Positions 27,325 through 35,739 are shown, counted from the first letter of the stretch. The stretch is DNA of 64,000 nt from Acidobacteriaceae bacterium (GCA_025361625.1 JANYKL010000078.1:18874-82873), one strand, 5' to 3'. The notes: a model not told the origin generated them from the sequence alone. A program made the numbers and translations.

Positions 27325-28281
27325 ATGGCCTCTATCCCAACTCGCATAAAACCCCCGTCGTTGCGTCGCGGAGACAAAGTCGCCGTCGTTGCCCCAGCGT
27401 CGAACATCAAGCGAGACGCCCTGGAGAAAGGCTGTTACGGCTTACGGAATCTAGGTTACGAACCGGTTTTCTCTGAATCCATCTTTGATCGCGACCTTTA
27501 TTTTGCGGGCTCCATTCAACGGCGCGTACGTGAATTGGAAGAAATGTTCCTGCGCGAAGACGTGCGAGCAATCATCTGCGCCCGCGGAGGATACGGATCA
27601 AACTACCTTTTGCCGGGACTGAGCCCCGCCGCCCTCAATCTTAAAAAAATCCTTAACCACCCGAAAATCTTTGCCGGGCACAGCGATCTCACCTCCTTGC
27701 TCACCACCTTCACCGACGCGCTGAACCTGGTTACATTTCACACTCCGATGGTGAACAAAGATTTCGCGGCTGAAGATGGAGTCGACCTAGCCTCCTGGCG
27801 CAGCGCCGTCGAAGGTTCGAATGAATGGGAAATTGGCGCGGGTTCGGGTGCGAGGCCGCTGATTCCGGGACAAGCCGAGGGAACTCTCTACGGCGGCTGT
27901 CTCTCTATCCTGGTGGCGGGCATGGGCACGCACTACGACATTCAAACCGCCGGCACAATTTTGTTCCTCGAAGACGTCGCTGCCAAGCCTTTTCAAATCG
28001 ATCGCATGCTCATGCAAATGAAATTAGCGGGTAAATTCAAGGGCGTGCGCGGCATCGTCTTCGGCGAGATGCTCGATTGCGTGCAACATTCCACACAAGA
28101 CTACACGCTAGAGGAAGTAGTGATGCGAGTCGTCGGCGACCTCGGCATACCCGTGGCATTTGGACTGCGTTCCGGACACGTTACGCGCGCCAACATCACT
28201 TTGCCCTTCGGCGTCAGAGCGCAGCTTGAGGTCTCCGGCGACGTAAAATTGACAATTCTAGAGGCCGCAACCGCCGGGTAA
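27325..28281 (+). CDS. ldcA: LD-carboxypeptidase (S66 family)
   Basis: Cytosolic serine peptidase that trims the terminal D-Ala from murein tetrapeptides. The 318-aa protein shows VAVVAPASNIKRDALEKG, ICARGGYGSNYLLP, the nucleophile Ser120 in FAGHSDLTSLL, an acidic residue in ILFLEDVAAKPFQIDRML and the His in RSGHVTRANITLPFG, matching the Ser-Glu-His triad of LdcA. It lies 51 bp before mpl, which reuses the tripeptide made here. Confidence 0.93.
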   Translation: MASIPTRIKPPSLRRGDKVAVVAPASNIKRDALEKGCYGLRNLGYEPVFSESIFDRDLYFAGSIQRRVRELEEMFLREDVRAIICARGGYGSNYLLPGLSPAALNLKKILNHPKIFAGHSDLTSLLTTFTDALNLVTFHTPMVNKDFAAEDGVDLASWRSAVEGSNEWEIGAGSGARPLIPGQAEGTLYGGCLSILVAGMGTHYDIQTAGTILFLEDVAAKPFQIDRMLMQMKLAGKFKGVRGIVFGEMLDCVQHSTQDYTLEEVVMRVVGDLGIPVAFGLRSGHVTRANITLPFGVRAQLEVSGDVKLTILEAATAG

Positions 28282-28332
28282 CTCAATCTGTATATCCAAA
28301 CTCGACCAACCAATTAAAATGAACACACTTAC

Positions 28333-29802
28333 ATGACAAAGCAGAAGCACGTTCACCTCATCGGCATTTGCGGCACCGCCATGGCATCGCTCGCCGGAAT
28401 GCTGCAGGAGCGAGGCTATCGCGTTACCGGCTCAGATGCAGCTTCGTATCCTCCGATGTCAACATTTCTTGACGCGCTCGGCATCACCGTGGCGCAGCCG
28501 TTCTCTGACGCGAACCTCGATCCCCGGCCAGACTTGGTTGTGATTGGTAACGCACTCTCCCGCGGTAACGTGGAGTTGGAGCGAGTTCTCGACGAGCGGA
28601 TTCCGTTCTGCTCTATGCCACAGATTTTGCATGACGAATTCCTGGTCGGGAAAGAAGTGCTTGTAGTCGCCGGAACCCACGGTAAGACGACAACAACCTC
28701 CATGCTCGCTTGGATTTTCGAGTCAGCAGGCATGCGCCCATCCTTCTTGATTGGCGGCATTGCAGAAAACTTCGGACGCAGTTTCGGCTTGGGCGACGGC
28801 AAGCATTTTATTTTGGAGGGGGACGAGTACGACACCGCCTTCTTCGACAAAGGACCAAAGTTTCTCCACTACTTTCCCGACAAATTGGTTCTCACCTCGG
28901 TCGAATTCGATCACGCCGATATTTATAAAGATCTCGACGCCGTAGAGACTGCGTTCAAGCGACTGGTGAATCTCGTGCCTCGGCGCGGACGCATCATCGC
29001 CTTCGATTCCTCCCAGCCTGCAAACCAAAATATCGATCGTTGCCTAGCCAAGGCATTCTGCCCGGTCGAGCGCTATGGTCCGGCAGATCAAGCGAAGAAC
29101 GGCTCCGGTTGGAGAATCACGAACCTAAAGTTAGAGGAGAGCAAGACGTCGTGGTCAGTGCTACGTGACGGCAGGCCTTGGGCAGACTTTGAGTTTCCGT
29201 TGGGGGGCGAGTACAACGTTTGGAACGCAACTGCCGCCGCCGCGATGGCGAGTCATTGCGGAATTCCTGAAGAGGCGATTGCACAGGCACTCAAGTCATT
29301 TCGCAGCGTCAAGCGCCGCCTCGAAGTGAAGGCCGAGGTCAATGGCATCACCATCATCGACGACTTTGCCCATCATCCCACGGCCATAGAGCAAACCATC
29401 AACGCCTTGCGAGCGCGCTATCCGAAATCGCGCCTGTGGGTCATTCTCGAGCCGCGCTCGAATACGCTTCGCCGAAATGTCCTGCAAGATGCGCTTGCGA
29501 ATAGCCTCTCGCTTGCCGATCAGGTCATCGTCGCTGCGATCTTCAAATCCGAAGCCATCCCTGAAGCTGAACGGCTTGATCTGGAACGGGTTGTGAGCGA
29601 TATCCAGAAACGCGGCAAGCAGGCCCGCATTCTCGCCGACGCCGATTCCATTGTCGCAACGATCGCGCCGGAATTACGCGACCGCGATGTGGTTGCCATC
29701 TTATCCAATGGCGGATTCCGCGGCATTTATGAGAAGCTACCCCAACGATTGCGCTCGCTCGGGAGCAAGGCAAAAGAATCGGCACAGAAGAGTTCCGGAT
29801 AA
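28333..29802 (+). CDS. mpl: UDP-N-acetylmuramate:L-Ala-gamma-D-Glu-meso-DAP ligase
   Basis: Recycles the murein tripeptide by joining it to UDP-MurNAc. The 489-aa Mur-ligase has the N-terminal HLIGICGTAMASLAGMLQ, the P-loop GTHGKTTTTSM (about 114-124), LEGDEYDTAFFDKGPKF and the C-terminal DDFAHHPTAIEQTINAL. The GICGTAM sequence separates Mpl from MurC (GIGGxGM). With ldcA directly upstream this is a complete recycling pair. Confidence 0.95.
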   Translation: MTKQKHVHLIGICGTAMASLAGMLQERGYRVTGSDAASYPPMSTFLDALGITVAQPFSDANLDPRPDLVVIGNALSRGNVELERVLDERIPFCSMPQILHDEFLVGKEVLVVAGTHGKTTTTSMLAWIFESAGMRPSFLIGGIAENFGRSFGLGDGKHFILEGDEYDTAFFDKGPKFLHYFPDKLVLTSVEFDHADIYKDLDAVETAFKRLVNLVPRRGRIIAFDSSQPANQNIDRCLAKAFCPVERYGPADQAKNGSGWRITNLKLEESKTSWSVLRDGRPWADFEFPLGGEYNVWNATAAAAMASHCGIPEEAIAQALKSFRSVKRRLEVKAEVNGITIIDDFAHHPTAIEQTINALRARYPKSRLWVILEPRSNTLRRNVLQDALANSLSLADQVIVAAIFKSEAIPEAERLDLERVVSDIQKRGKQARILADADSIVATIAPELRDRDVVAILSNGGFRGIYEKLPQRLRSLGSKAKESAQKSSG

Positions 29803-29829
29803 GTCAGCGTGGCTTTTTCAAGCGCGCAT

Positions 29830-29866
29830 TCTATCCGCGCTCTATCAATCACGGTTCTATCCGCGT
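29830..29866 (+). repeat. Three TCTATCCGCG-type units after mpl
   Basis: TCTATCCGCGC (29830-29840), TCTATCAATCACGGT (29841-29855) and TCTATCCGCGT (29856-29866) follow in tandem in the gap between mpl and plsC. Confidence 0.6.
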
Positions 29867-29898
29867 TTTACCAAAACAGGCTTGGGGTGAATTTCTAG

Positions 29899-30606
29899 GT
29901 GTTCCGCACCATACTCATGCTGCTGCTCTGGGCTGCCGCCCTGCCATTCGCGGCCGTCTTCGGCATTCCCTGGACTTATCTCACCAAAGACATCACCTTC
30001 CTCTATCGCAGCTGCATGCTCGCCGCCTACGCCGGAGTACGACTCGCAGGGATCAGAATAAAAACCATTGGCCTCGAAAAAATTGATCCGGCGCGAACTT
30101 ACATTTTCATGTCGAATCACATCTCAAACCTCGATCCTCCCGTCACCCTGCCCCTCATCCCTCGCCGCACCTCGGTGATGGTGAAAAAAGAATTATTTAA
30201 AGTTCCAATTCTTGGCCCCATCATGAGAATCGGCTCCCTTGTCCCGGTTGATCGCGGTAACCGCGATGCCGGAGTTTCGGCCGTGCGTGAGGCTGTAAAG
30301 ACCATCAGCGGGGGATTGAATATGACGATCTACGTGGAGGGCAAGCGATCCTTCGATGGCAAAATGTTGCCCTTCAAAAAAGGCCCCTTTTACCTCGCGG
30401 AAGAATGTAAAGTCCCAGTCGTCCCCATCACAATCTCCGGAACTCAGGTCGCCATGCCGAAAGCGCGTTTCTCCATTCGCCCCGGGTTAGTGACGGTACA
30501 GTTTCATGATCCGATCGAACCCGTCGACTTTGGCGATCGCGACTGCTTGATGGCGAAGGTGCGTGCGTCGATCAACGCTGGATTGCCCCACGACTTGAGA
30601 GACTGA
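29899..30606 (+). CDS. plsC: 1-acyl-sn-glycerol-3-phosphate acyltransferase (PlsC-like)
   Basis: Membrane-bound phospholipid synthesis enzyme of 235 aa that makes phosphatidic acid. An N-terminal hydrophobic helix (FRTILMLLLWAAALPFAAVF) is followed by the NHxxxxD catalytic motif in MSNHISNLDPPVTL (about 72-85). The glycerol-phosphate binding region (VDRGNRDAGVSAVREA, then IYVEGKRSFDGKMLPFKKG, the usual FPEGTRS position) and VPVVPITISG come next. The start is GTG 29899. The stop lies in the first unit of an 18-bp tandem repeat. Confidence 0.92.
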   Translation: MFRTILMLLLWAAALPFAAVFGIPWTYLTKDITFLYRSCMLAAYAGVRLAGIRIKTIGLEKIDPARTYIFMSNHISNLDPPVTLPLIPRRTSVMVKKELFKVPILGPIMRIGSLVPVDRGNRDAGVSAVREAVKTISGGLNMTIYVEGKRSFDGKMLPFKKGPFYLAEECKVPVVPITISGTQVAMPKARFSIRPGLVTVQFHDPIEPVDFGDRDCLMAKVRASINAGLPHDLRD

Positions 30607-30663
30607 TCGGACTTGAGAGACTAATCGGGCTCGAGAGACTAATCGCGACTTGAAGACTAATCA
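30592..30663 (+). repeat. Four tandem 18-bp copies of the plsC terminal codons and stop
   Basis: GACTTGAGAGACTGATCG (30592), GACTTGAGAGACTAATCG (30610), GGCTCGAGAGACTAATCG (30628) and CGACTTGAAGACTAATCA (30646) form a gapless array. The first unit is the last four codons of plsC (D-L-R-D) plus its stop. The 18-bp period keeps each later stop in the same frame. Confidence 0.92.
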
Positions 30664-30710
30664 GCCTCCGCTTTCGCGAAAGACCTTCCGCCTTAAGCCA
30701 TGACCCCTGG

Positions 30711-31745
30711 CTAAACCTGGTCTGCTTCCTGACTGCGTTCCGTCAATTTTCTTACTGCTTTTGCAATCTCGGGAAGCTTGGCATAGGCCGCGCAACATTT
30801 CAGCCATAAGCGATGATCAATCGCGGGAGCCCCGCTGACCATCGCTCCCGGCGCTACATCATGCGGAATGCCGCTCTGGGCGATCGCCACCGCTCCGTCC
30901 CCAATCCTGACGTGCCCAGAGACACCGACCTGCCCCAAAAGAATGACGTGATTGCCTACATCCGTCGTGCCCGCGAGGCCGACCTGCGCGCAAAGAAGGG
31001 TATCGTGCCCGATAGTGCAGCTGTGCCCGACGTGGACCAGGTTATCGACCTTGGAACCACGACCGATGCTGGTCTCCCCGATGCTGGCGCGGTCAATGCA
31101 GGCGTTCGCTTGAATTTCTACGTCGCCATCAATGACGACATTTCCTGATTGCACGATCTTGTGCCAGCGATTTCCACCTTGTTCATCTTTATATTGCGCA
31201 AAGCCAAACCCGTCCGAGCCGACGACCGCTCCGTTCTGCAGCCGAACGTTATCGCCTAATTCGCAAAACTCGCGCACTACGCCGTGCGCATGGCAGAAGA
31301 AGTTATTTCCGATCCTTGCTCCGCGATAAATGACTGTGTGGGCCAGCATCACAGCGTCGTCCCCAATCACGGCATCCTCGTCGATCACTACATAAGGGCC
31401 GAGGTGCGCGTTCTTCCCCAGCTTCGCTGATTTGTGAACGACTGCCGTCGGGTGAATGCCAAACGCATAATCTGGCGGCTGATAAAAAAGTTCAATCGCT
31501 TTCGCCCATGCGAGATAAGGATTCTTGCTGCGCAGCATCCCGGCTGAAATCGAAGGAAAATTTTCGGCCACGATCACAGCCGTCGCTTTCGTGGACCTCG
31601 CTGCGACGTTGTATTTCGGATTGGACACGAAGGTCAATTGCCCAGAGGCAGCTTGTTCAATACCGGCCACTCCGGTAATTTCCGCGTCAGGGGATGCGTT
31701 TTCTAAGCGAGCGTCAAGCGCTTTGGCAATGTCAGATAGTTTCAT
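30711..31745 (-). CDS. lpxD: UDP-3-O-acylglucosamine N-acyltransferase
   Basis: Third step of lipid A synthesis, adding the second 3-hydroxyacyl chain. The 344-aa protein has the N-terminal uridine-binding domain (about 1-95, GVAGIEQAASGQLTFVSNPK). A long left-handed beta-helix of hexapeptide repeats follows (about 100-300; GIHPTAVVHKSAKLGKNAHL, LVHVGHSCTIGHDTLL with the likely active His). A C-terminal helix ends the protein. Its presence shows a Gram-negative envelope with LPS. No other lpx gene is close. Confidence 0.95.
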   Translation of the reverse strand: MKLSDIAKALDARLENASPDAEITGVAGIEQAASGQLTFVSNPKYNVAARSTKATAVIVAENFPSISAGMLRSKNPYLAWAKAIELFYQPPDYAFGIHPTAVVHKSAKLGKNAHLGPYVVIDEDAVIGDDAVMLAHTVIYRGARIGNNFFCHAHGVVREFCELGDNVRLQNGAVVGSDGFGFAQYKDEQGGNRWHKIVQSGNVVIDGDVEIQANACIDRASIGETSIGRGSKVDNLVHVGHSCTIGHDTLLCAQVGLAGTTDVGNHVILLGQVGVSGHVRIGDGAVAIAQSGIPHDVAPGAMVSGAPAIDHRLWLKCCAAYAKLPEIAKAVRKLTERSQEADQV

Positions 31746-31826
31746 GGCAGTCTCGTCGAGATTGTAGCGGAAGCTACGAGTGCAAATCCGATGCGCGCGG
31801 GTCGCGCTGCAATCAGTCTGACCGAA

Positions 31827-31880
31827 CTCAAGTGCTCGAACTTCTAGTGGCTCGAACTATTGCCCGAACTACTGCTCGAA
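31827..31880 (-). repeat. Tandem copies of a terminal F-E-Q-stop sequence
   Basis: On the minus strand the gene end TTCGAGCAGTAG (31880-31869) is followed by TTCGGGCAATAG (31868-31857), TTCGAGCCACTAGAAG (31856-31841) and TTCGAGCACTTGAG (31840-31827). The first two units are exactly 12 bp and keep an in-frame stop. Confidence 0.9.
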
Positions 31881-32348
31881 CAATGTGACTTGGCGGGTGT
31901 CAGGTTGTCCGCCTCTTCGACGGCGGTTCGCTGCTCCGATCACGGCTATGACCACCAGGGAAGATAACGCGTCGCGGGGAACGAAAACGCGCTGGGCGTT
32001 CGAGCGCAGGTCAGGCGGGTTCATCAAAAAACCTTCATCTGGATTTTGTGTGAGATCGTTTGGCAGAATGCCTTCGATCACGTCACTGTCTTTAAATTTC
32101 AAACGGACCCATAGGCCTTCCGTTCGAGGCCGGGTGGTAAAAGTCTTCCGCGTCATCAACTCGCCATCTGAAAACTCACGCACAAAATAGACCGCTTTGA
32201 TCTCATGCAGGTCGATTCCGACTACGTTTCCCGATGTGCTGAGCAACTCAAGTTTGCCTTCGACCACAAAATTAGAAGGAGACACGAAGCCGCTGATCGA
32301 GTCGCGGTCGTGTTTCCGTACAATCACTTTTTTGTGCGTAGAAGGCAT
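31869..32348 (-). CDS. Conserved hypothetical protein
   Basis: I do not recognise a named function. The 159-aa protein has no signal peptide. The first 110 residues look like two small beta-rich units, each with a variant of a substrate-free strand-turn pattern (VIVRKHDRDSISGFVSPSNF, then GLWVRLKFKDSDVIEGILPN), perhaps PilZ-like. The segment ending VFVPRDALSSLVVIAVIGAA is hydrophobic, followed by a basic RRRRGG stretch. The start ATG 32348 faces the CCA-enzyme promoter region. Its stop codon is the first of a tandem set. Confidence 0.72.
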   Translation of the reverse strand: MPSTHKKVIVRKHDRDSISGFVSPSNFVVEGKLELLSTSGNVVGIDLHEIKAVYFVREFSDGELMTRKTFTTRPRTEGLWVRLKFKDSDVIEGILPNDLTQNPDEGFLMNPPDLRSNAQRVFVPRDALSSLVVIAVIGAANRRRRGGQPDTRQVTLFEQ

Positions 32349-32602
32349 GATCTCCGCTTGGATTCTCGCACTTTCCGCGCAAATTCAACCGGAATTAGCA
32401 CCATTTGCGTCGGGACAGTAGCCAAACGGTAAACCTTGTGGTATTTTCTCTTGTTTACTAAAAGTGGGTTTTTACGATATAAGTCTAATGGCTAGAGGGA
32501 GTTAGATTCATTAGGCGACCGGCAACTACAGTTCCGGTCCCCTCCCTGTGGAAAATCTGTGGATAACGCCTCGGACCAGCATCCGCAGGCGGCTAGGAAG
32601 GC
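32349..32602. promoter_or_regulatory. Divergent control region before the CCA-enzyme gene
   Basis: This 254-bp gap holds an AT-rich stretch (32435-32490) with a possible promoter for the plus strand: TTTACT (about 32455), an 18-bp spacer and TATAAG. It is followed by two DnaA-box-like sites given separately. No hairpin terminator or reading frame is evident. Confidence 0.4.
32547..32566 (+). promoter_or_regulatory. Pair of DnaA-box-like nonamers
   Basis: TGTGGAAAA (32547-32555) and TGTGGATAA (32558-32566) lie 11 bp apart start to start. The second is the complement of the perfect consensus TTATCCACA; the first is the common TTTTCCACA variant. Confidence 0.5.
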
Positions 32603-34306
32603 ATGGCCGATTACATATATACGCTGGAAACCCGGCTTTCGCCGGATCAGCAAAAAGCGGTAAACCTCGTCCAGGACGCCTCTAAGGCGGCGGGACTGAA
32701 CCTCTATCTCACCGGCGGCGCCGTCCGCGACATCATTACTGGTTTGCCCATTCGCGACCTCGACTTCACCGTCCAGGGCAATGCACTCAAGTTGCAAAAG
32801 GATCTGGAGCGCGCTGGGGCAGAGATTGGCCATATCGACAACGATCTGCGATCGCTGCTCCTCACGCTGCCCGGAGGCGTGCGCGCCGAGATCGCTATGG
32901 CCCGCTCCGAGCAGTACGACAAGCCCGGCAAGGCCCCGCAGATTTCTCCCGCAACGATTATTGACGATTTGCGCCGCCGCGATTTCACCATTAATGCCAT
33001 GGCGCTTTCTCTCAATGAAGGGTCGCGTGGATTGCTCATGGATCCCTTCAACGGTGCCGCCGACATCGAAGCGAAAGTCATCCGCGTATTGCATAATTAC
33101 GCATTTCTTGAAGAGCCATCGCGCCTGATTCGTGCCACGCGCTTCAGCACCCGCTTTCACTGGCCGCTCGAAGAGAGAACCCAGACGCGCTATCAGTCGG
33201 GAAAAGAAAATACCTATATCGAGCACATCCGCAGCGCCGCGATTGGCTACGAAATCGAGCAAATTGCCTACGAGGATGACGCCCTCGGAGTGCTGAAGGC
33301 CTACGAAAAAGAGGGCTGGCTTGAAGTTTTAAATCCGCACTGGAGCTCCGCCAAAGTCGATACCGCGTCCCTTGCGGCGCTGGCAAAGGCGCGGCAACAA
33401 ATGAACGAGCTTGGGTATATGCCCGACCCCGCGCCGGCGGTCTTGCATTTCCTGACCGCGCGCCTGGGCGATAAAGACGTAGCCGATTTGCGGCGTGCGA
33501 TCCCACGCAAAGATCTCGTTGAATCCTGGAAAGAATTAGAGGCGGATGCGAAAAGCCTGTCGAAGCGATTGATGGGCAAAGAAGCTTCGACCCCCTCGCG
33601 TACCTGGCAGCTCTTGTCCGCATCCCGCCCGGAGCTGATTTTATTTCTCTCCATTACGGCGCGGCAGCAGAGCGTGTCGCAGAAAATAAAAAACTTTTTC
33701 ACCAAGTGGCGGCAGGTGCAGCAGAAAGTTCCACTGCCTGAAATGACGGAGTTGCACATCACCCCGCAATTCCCCGCATACCAGAAAATTGCGAACGACG
33801 TGTTCCTGCTGCTCTTGGATGGCAAGTTACGTTCGCGAACCGAAACGCTGAAATATCTGAAGCCTCTCGCGCCGCCACCACCGCCTCCACCGCCGCCGGC
33901 GCCGGCGAAACGAGGTCGCGGGGCTAAAGCCGCCGCCGCTGCTGCCGCCGGAGCAGCCCCCGTAAAAGCTGGGAAGGGAAAGAAAAAAGCATTAGAAGCA
34001 CCCGCCATGGCAGCGCCCGCCGCTACCACGACTGGAAAGCCGGGAAAGAACCTCGCGCCCGCTAAATCGCAGCCGAATGCCGCGTCGAAAGAGCTGCCAG
34101 GTAAGCCGCAGCAAAAAGAACCTTCGTCGCAGGCTGGTAAGAAAGTAACCAAGCCTGCGCCTGCCCAACCGAAAGGGGTCGGTAAGGCCAAGAAGCCCTC
34201 CAGCCCCGCGAAGCCAAAGGCGAAGCAAAACGCGAAGACGCCCGTCAAGCAAAAGGCCAAGCAAACGATGAAGCCAAACGTGAAGCAAAAAAAGAAAGGC
34301 AAATAA
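32603..34306 (+). CDS. CCA tRNA nucleotidyltransferase / poly(A) polymerase family, with basic tail
   Basis: The class II nucleotidyltransferase core is at residues 1-200: YLTGGAVRDIITGLPIRDLD with the two catalytic Asp in DLDFTV, RRDFTINAMALSL and EEPSRLIRATRFSTRF. It would add or repair the tRNA 3' CCA end, or polyadenylate RNA; the two cannot be told apart here. A helical region runs to about 415. Then comes a striking low-complexity tail (about 422-567): a run of prolines (PPPPPPPPPAPA), Ala blocks and Lys/Pro/Ala repeats similar to histone H1 or to tails on other acidobacterial RNA proteins. The tail is presumably disordered and nucleic-acid binding. Confidence 0.87.
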   Translation: MADYIYTLETRLSPDQQKAVNLVQDASKAAGLNLYLTGGAVRDIITGLPIRDLDFTVQGNALKLQKDLERAGAEIGHIDNDLRSLLLTLPGGVRAEIAMARSEQYDKPGKAPQISPATIIDDLRRRDFTINAMALSLNEGSRGLLMDPFNGAADIEAKVIRVLHNYAFLEEPSRLIRATRFSTRFHWPLEERTQTRYQSGKENTYIEHIRSAAIGYEIEQIAYEDDALGVLKAYEKEGWLEVLNPHWSSAKVDTASLAALAKARQQMNELGYMPDPAPAVLHFLTARLGDKDVADLRRAIPRKDLVESWKELEADAKSLSKRLMGKEASTPSRTWQLLSASRPELILFLSITARQQSVSQKIKNFFTKWRQVQQKVPLPEMTELHITPQFPAYQKIANDVFLLLLDGKLRSRTETLKYLKPLAPPPPPPPPPAPAKRGRGAKAAAAAAAGAAPVKAGKGKKKALEAPAMAAPAATTTGKPGKNLAPAKSQPNAASKELPGKPQQKEPSSQAGKKVTKPAPAQPKGVGKAKKPSSPAKPKAKQNAKTPVKQKAKQTMKPNVKQKKKGK

Positions 34307-34462
34307 GTTCGCCGCCTGCGGCCAGCACATGTCTTTGATCGCGCTGTGGGTTAGGCCGCGAGCAGTGATTAATGGGCCAAGCGTCCTGATTCAGTTTCTC
34401 GGGACCCTGTTGTTGGGATCTTCCCTCAGTTCACCCTCGTTGAAGGCGCCCCTTGCTCTCAA

Positions 34463-35178
34463 CTACGCTGTGTCCTGAGTATCGAATGATAGGAAATTAG
34501 CTAGATGGTTCTTGGTGACGCGATAGCACTCGCATGCAGCTTTTTCGAGCCGCTCGCGATCCACAATCCTGATTTCTCCCCTGATATAGGTGATCAGCTT
34601 TTTCTTTTTCAACTCTCCCGCCGTAAGTGTCACCGTACTCCGCGTCACCCCCAGCATGTGCGCAAGAAACTCCTGCGACATCTTGAAGACGTCTGTACCG
34701 GACCGGTCTGCGGTGATCAACAACCATCGTGCCAACCTTTGGTTGAAGTTATGTATTGCATTGCAACCAGCGGATTGCGTTGCCTGCACCAGTTGGGCTT
34801 GCACGTATCGCAGCGCAAGCCTCTCGAACGCTTCACCGCGCGCAAACTCCGATAAAGCGTCTTCGAGTGTGATACTGTATCCCCAGCTCTCAACTTGGGT
34901 GTATACGCGATTGAGTGCCAGCTTCGTGCCCATCAGCGCAGACACGCCGATCACAGATTCGAACCCGAACATCCCTACCTCGACCTGCCTTCCATTTACA
35001 AAGGTAGTGGTCATGGACGCCATGCCCTCTTCTAAGAAGTAAAGCTTCCGTATGGCCTTTCCCGTATCTTCAATTTCCTGCCCCACCTTGAAGCGCACCG
35101 TCTCAGGTGCAAACGTCCAATCACTCCGGCATCAAAGGAGCTTAATAACGTGTTCTTGTAGGTGGATTCCTCTTCCAT
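34463..35178 (-). pseudogene. Crp/Fnr-family regulator with a one-base frameshift near its start
   Basis: The main frame (from GTG 35098) encodes a cyclic-nucleotide-type barrel (VGQEIEDTGKAIRKLYFLEE) and a C-terminal winged HTH (MSQEFLAHMLGVTRSTVTLT), but it lacks the usual first 25 residues. These are found in another frame from ATG 35178: MEEESTYKNTLLSSFDAGVI followed by GRLHL. Restoring one base near 35105 joins them into a normal protein of about 238 aa. Without it the upstream frame ends at TAG about 65 bases further. So the gene is either inactive, or shortened from GTG 35098, or the base was lost in sequencing. It is divergent from the receiver gene at 35317. Confidence 0.78.
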
Positions 35179-35316
35179 ATTTTATTCGCTCCATTCCAGG
35201 CCATTGTAGCCCCTGATGTTCGATATCGAACGCACAATGTTGGGTTCCGGGCAGACAGCCGAGCGAATTGCGATTAGGGTCGACCTTAAGAGCAGAAGCT
35301 TCAGGGAGTTTTTAAG

Positions 35317-35739
35317 ATGCCCCGAACCCGAGTCCTGGTGGTGGACGATCACGATGTTGTCAGATATGGAATTTGCAAACTTCTATCGGACGATCCCGAG
35401 TTGGACGTAATCTGCGAAGCCACCACCGGAGAAGAAGCGGTGGAGAAGGCGAAAGAACATCTACCAGACTTAATCCTCCTCGATATCTCCTTGCCTGGCA
35501 TAAGCGGTCTCGAAGCTGCGTGGCGCATTCGACATATTTCGCCCTCATCCCTCATTCTCTTCGTGAGCCAGCATGATGCGTCCTATGTTGTTAAAAAAGC
35601 CTTGAGCGTAGGCGGGCACGGGTATTTGCTGAAGTCCACGGCGGGTGAAGAACTTATTGAGGCAATACGAACCGTGCTCAGCGGCAAACAGTTTGTGAGC
35701 AAGAGGCTGGCAGGGGAGAGCAGTCCAGAGTTCGCCTGA
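35317..35739 (+). CDS. Receiver-only response regulator (NarL/FixJ type)
   Basis: A 140-aa CheY-like receiver with acidic pocket D10-D11, phosphoacceptor D56 (LILLDISLPGISG), a conserved Ser in LFVSQHDA and Lys in YLLKSTAGEEL. The sequence is closest to NarL-type receivers but ends at the point where the HTH output domain normally begins, so it has no DNA-binding part. It may pass a signal by protein contact. No sensor kinase is adjacent; the neighbour is a frameshifted Crp-type gene. The start ATG 35317 comes 7 bases after GGGAG. Confidence 0.85.
   Translation: MPRTRVLVVDDHDVVRYGICKLLSDDPELDVICEATTGEEAVEKAKEHLPDLILLDISLPGISGLEAAWRIRHISPSSLILFVSQHDASYVVKKALSVGGHGYLLKSTAGEELIEAIRTVLSGKQFVSKRLAGESSPEFA

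Noticed and set aside
32435-32600. Chromosome replication origin
   Set aside because: There are only two DnaA-like boxes, with no dnaA, dnaN, gidA or further box clusters next to them; a local control site is more likely.
33301-34302. Long minus-strand frame rich in Phe and Ala opposite the CCA-enzyme tail
   Set aside because: It arises from the complement of the Lys/Pro/Ala repeats and from codon bias; no start signal or known domain.
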